The notes beneath the pieces were generated by a model. It was not told the origin of the DNA and made no database searches. It worked only from the letters and a program-made list of their open reading frames with translations. From assembly GCA_900105895.1 (NCBI GenBank), contig FNSH01000001.1, forward strand, positions 930,001 through 994,000: 64,000 nucleotides of DNA, in the 5' to 3' direction. Source of the DNA: Atopobium minutum (GTDB lineage: Bacteria; Actinomycetota; Coriobacteriia; Coriobacteriales; Atopobiaceae). Every line of letters starts with the position of its first letter. Position 1 is the stretch's first letter. The position numbers and the translations under genes are program-made. Positions 62,301 through 64,000 of this stretch are shown in pieces.

Positions 62301-63096
62301 CTTCAAGATGTACGGCTATGGTGGTGGCTACATTACCAAGGTTCCTGATGGCGGAAAGGTCCTTATCAAGACCACACAGGATGATCTGCTTGAGGGCTTC
62401 ATGACCAAGAAGGCTATCGAGAAGTACAAGGGCTCCATCCAGGCTATTGATTATCAGCAAAACGGTATGAACATAGCTGCCTTTGCCAACACTTTGGTAA
62501 ACAAGGCTCACCAGCAAGACGACTATCGCTACCTTACCGCAGCCATCTACTCCAAGCTTGCCGGCGAGGACTTTGTAGCAGAGAACACCTGCCCTGCCTA
62601 CAAGATGATCCAGGAGACCGCTGAGGTTAAGCAGGGCGAGACCGCACTGTTTACCTCTGATGCTCCCTCCAATAAGTTCAAAGAGGTCCAGGTAGATGGT
62701 AAGGTTGTAGATCCTCAGTTCTACACCGTATCCGGTGATTCCACCGAGGTTACGCTCAGCGCTGACTTTACCAAGACCCTTGCCGAGGGCGAGCACACCA
62801 TTACTATTGTTTCTACCGATGGCCAGGTAAGCAGCAAGTTTACGGTTGTTAAGGCAGATAATCCTAACAATGGTAATGACCAGCCTGGTGGCAACAATAA
62901 CCAGCCTGGTAGTGACAAGCCTAATGGCAACAACACCAAGCCTGGTACCAACAAGCCAAGCGCTCAGAATCCCTTAGGAAAACTGCTTCCTAAGACGGGT
63001 GATTACGCAACCGTAGCAGTGCCCTTCATAGTGGTTGCTGCAGTTGTAGTGGTTGGAGTTGCCTACTACCTTAAGAAGAAGGGTGGAAAGAAATAA
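59380..63096 (+). CDS. Large LPXTG-anchored M14-type carboxypeptidase-like surface protein
   Basis: A 1238-residue exported protein. The signal peptide (KKAVIAALVLSLGLGTVAAPPL) is cut near AQA-EA. A beta-rich N-region precedes an M14 zinc carboxypeptidase-like domain with H306 and E309 in VHADE, NANMFDLNRD, and a second His in LHEVHGYYEQ (H463, H466). Large later domains are unassigned. A Gly/Asn/Pro/Lys-rich stalk (NGNDQPGGNNNQPG type) leads to LPKTGD, a membrane span and KKKGGKK, a sortase signal. The start at 59380 follows AAGGAAGG; an upstream GTG at 59359 is less likely. Peptide or wall substrate is unknown. Confidence 0.85.
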   Translation: MASQQNRKKAVIAALVLSLGLGTVAAPPLANFVNQRALLATVAQAEAAGKFERTDAKAVAGQKVGISMTEERSYKATVPTKATSVAELQQQIDDGKVTWTLSRDKGIMPDEVYPKQYLGGPLADWKTVATQLSKNNKIPSQPMFNDITMKAEEVDGIPSIVLTFSNKMLFGVDGLDLRARALVRSAMLDYTGTFKLACSVDGTELYSTDVDLRPYDEFRTQDEIYQELPELVAQANANGMYAEIRELGKTVQGRPIQAVFVAKSKEDLDNYQALKQRMESEPAKVQEEVKAGTLKYKVPVVYSNVHADEIVAVDAVMQFMRDLSTGKPLEYKTVTGLTDAGKQELATEMDADGKVWSDLIKDKVTGIGYLRGDGGGGSVDSADLTEEQLDKYYNRETRTFDPSKLLDDMFFVLIPSENADARAVNVRTNANMFDLNRDNTYQTQPETQAMSGFLSQWNPLSLHEVHGYYEQYQVEPCSPTHDPNNEYDLFIDTALEQGEAFMGASISNNATINSVQMPMRDYLEKKSDGSKYWGTPFDDMSTSYTPQYAMMHGTNAYTVEAPNANVDAVYALEYGFIGNADFIAANKDRMFLNQLERFRRGIENIDADTIRPYYVNQYDEAGAEADTFRPQNNENHNFFPEYYVIPMDTQSQQDRAAASKTIALLLHNGVKIDQLNKDVTVGDKTYAAGTVIVNMHQAKRNMANCVLYPNLVISDWAQYTLYSEPVTNFAEFRGFDMDTIRKVGVFAADAMDQITEAPKTATVYEGQGCISIIKNNGLDAINAVNALLKDGKNVGLITEGEHAGSYVVAAADLSTVQDKWTLDVVSTEEAPKAKKLNNAIKAYVPAGSSDFVTDADGNEVGMKGYRNRLSTEYGWDIFALQTQMGFELTNNLDEANVIVGSQYPINADEVAAKVKAGIPYVAYTPDAMQFLKDYDLMPGFAAEPDNDWWGYDAFSKVEFPEDDIITATYKNEGDFKMYGYGGGYITKVPDGGKVLIKTTQDDLLEGFMTKKAIEKYKGSIQAIDYQQNGMNIAAFANTLVNKAHQQDDYRYLTAAIYSKLAGEDFVAENTCPAYKMIQETAEVKQGETALFTSDAPSNKFKEVQVDGKVVDPQFYTVSGDSTEVTLSADFTKTLAEGEHTITIVSTDGQVSSKFTVVKADNPNNGNDQPGGNNNQPGSDKPNGNNTKPGTNKPSAQNPLGKLLPKTGDYATVAVPFIVVAAVVVVGVAYYLKKKGGKK

Positions 63097-63158
63097 GCGG
63101 TGTGATCACGCTTGTTTTAACCCTTGGACTTTAAAGCTTTAAGGCTTTAGCGTATGTA

Positions 63159-63196
63159 AACCGAGTCAGAGACCATGAGTTTCTGGCTCGGTTTTT
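63159..63196 (+). terminator. Terminator of the large peptidase gene
   Basis: AACCGAGtCAGA pairs with TCTGgCTCGGTT around a 10-base loop, followed by TTTTTG. Confidence 0.9.
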
Positions 63197-63363
63197 GTTG
63201 GACACCATACTTAAAAACCGCTTACCGCTGTTAGATAATTTTTCTCGAGCGCTGGTTACAATACAAATACTATGGTTTTGGCGTGGCTGTAAGCTATAGT
63301 ACCTACGACATATATTTCGTCGTGCTGTGTACCATGAGCTGCATGCTTTAACAGGAGAAAGAG

Positions 63364-64000
63364 ATGGATCAGATGGCAGAACAACTGTTTGAGCTGGGAA
63401 CTCCAGCAATTGTGTGTCGCTGGCGTTTGTGTTCCTCAACCTTGCCGTTAGAAAATCGTCTGCTCCGCGCTTTAGGTAAACGCAAGATAGCCGGCGCACC
63501 CGTATCTCGCAAGCTCCTTGCGTGGGCAAAACAACACCTAGAGTGGACGTTGTACAGCGGCTCTTCTGAGTACCCAGACGGTGTGCTTATGGTGATAATT
63601 GACGAGCAGGGCCAGGCAGTTATGACGGTCGGACCTTATGCTGCGCTGGAGTCCAGCAGCCTTGCATCTCTTATCAAGCGCGCACAAATTTCTTATCATG
63701 AGGCGCACAAGACCGGGGTTGCACCGGAAACGCTGTGGGTTGTTAAAAATGAGACACTCTATGCAGGAGTGGAACAGGGCACGTTTACCTCAGCCGTTTC
63801 TTTACTGGTTGCAGATCTGGCGCGTACGCTAGGCATTCCCGTAGTGTATGACTCAGACCTAGTGGAAAAAGTGGAACATAAACAAATGGCTTTTGACCAG
63901 GTATTTTTATGCTCTGATGAGCATGGAGTGATTGCTGCCGATGGCTACGACACAGGCATGGCACAAAAATTTGTACAGAGCTACCATACGCTGCTTGAAA
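63364..64000 (+). CDS. Partial gene at the window edge, possible fold-type IV PLP enzyme
   Basis: An open frame of 212 codons runs off the right end with no stop. It starts MDQMAEQLFELGTP behind AGGAGAAAGAG. Segments such as VAPETLWVVKNETLYAG, ARTLGIPVVYDSDLVE and FDQVFLCSDEHGVIAADG recall the second half of class IV aminotransferases (branched-chain aminotransferase or aminodeoxychorismate lyase type), but the catalytic lysine region is not convincing. The family call is tentative; the gene itself looks real by its start site and codon use. Confidence 0.6.
   Translation, partial: MDQMAEQLFELGTPAIVCRWRLCSSTLPLENRLLRALGKRKIAGAPVSRKLLAWAKQHLEWTLYSGSSEYPDGVLMVIIDEQGQAVMTVGPYAALESSSLASLIKRAQISYHEAHKTGVAPETLWVVKNETLYAGVEQGTFTSAVSLLVADLARTLGIPVVYDSDLVEKVEHKQMAFDQVFLCSDEHGVIAADGYDTGMAQKFVQSYHTLLE

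Noticed and set aside
59923-62796. A 957-codon open frame on the minus strand, opposite the large M14-like gene
   Set aside because: It is the mirror of a highly codon-biased gene. Its product is low-complexity Leu/Val/Ile-rich with no domain, and the plus strand has signal peptide, zinc motifs and LPKTGD in frame.
1-64000. CRISPR arrays, transposases, prophage genes or rRNA operons
   Set aside because: None seen in any part of the window on either strand.

Overview
The window reads as a chromosome segment of a Gram-positive actinobacterium of the class Coriobacteriia, most likely family Atopobiaceae (Atopobium/Lancefieldella/Olsenella type). The grounds are moderate GC with an AT-richer origin-proximal end, an actinobacterial FHA/PP2C/PASTA-kinase cell-wall cluster, paired WYL-domain regulators, VaFE-type and LPKTG/LPKTA wall-anchored proteins, and a membrane-bound LuxR regulator. 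This is inference from gene content; no 16S or marker search was possible.

Layout. 1-5 kb is the conserved origin block rpmH-rnpA-yidD-yidC-khpB-rsmG-parA-parB plus a small parB-coupled membrane protein, with a perfect parS inside rsmG and a near-perfect one before parA. 5-16 kb holds rlmN, ddl (with a third parS-like site), an exonuclease/helicase of the DinG type, two overlapping WYL regulators, a membrane-anchored coiled-coil protein and a membrane M28-like protein that lacks its glutamates. 16-29 kb holds a VaFE surface protein, tRNA-Gly and tRNA-Lys, a frameshifted M29 aminopeptidase, an AT-rich patch of tiny membrane ORFs, purB, a Tat lipoprotein, a two-component system, and purC with a membrane protein.

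29-39 kb is a leftward cell-division and wall-growth cluster: membrane Ser/Thr kinase, fhaA, fhaB, pstP, a single-gene FtsW/RodA-PBP fusion, and a PASTA kinase. 39-43 kb holds tRNA-Leu, a frameshifted malolactic/malic enzyme, serS, and an orphan gene under a LexA-like palindrome. 43.5-46.7 kb, between tRNA-Arg and tRNA-Ser, is a small accessory patch with a broken coiled-coil surface protein, an XRE regulator and a shortened fic gene. 46.7-64 kb holds gluQ, a DUF2207 protein, carbamate kinase, a frameshifted purH, a membrane LuxR regulator diverging from the agmatine/putrescine antiporter, putrescine carbamoyltransferase and agmatine deiminase, a GNAT protein, a very large wall-anchored M14-like peptidase, and a partial gene at the edge.

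How it works together. The agmatine genes form a complete energy-yielding, acid-countering route: agmatine uptake in exchange for putrescine, deimination, carbamoyl transfer, and ATP from carbamoyl phosphate. A malolactic-type enzyme would serve the same end. The 29-39 kb cluster couples peptidoglycan synthesis to Ser/Thr phosphorylation. The main points for a second look are the SEDS-PBP fusion, the active-site-less M28 protein, the LexA-like box over an orphan promoter, and four genes each missing one base, three of them in runs of G, which may reflect a systematic sequence error rather than four dead genes. No transposase, CRISPR array or rRNA gene was seen.
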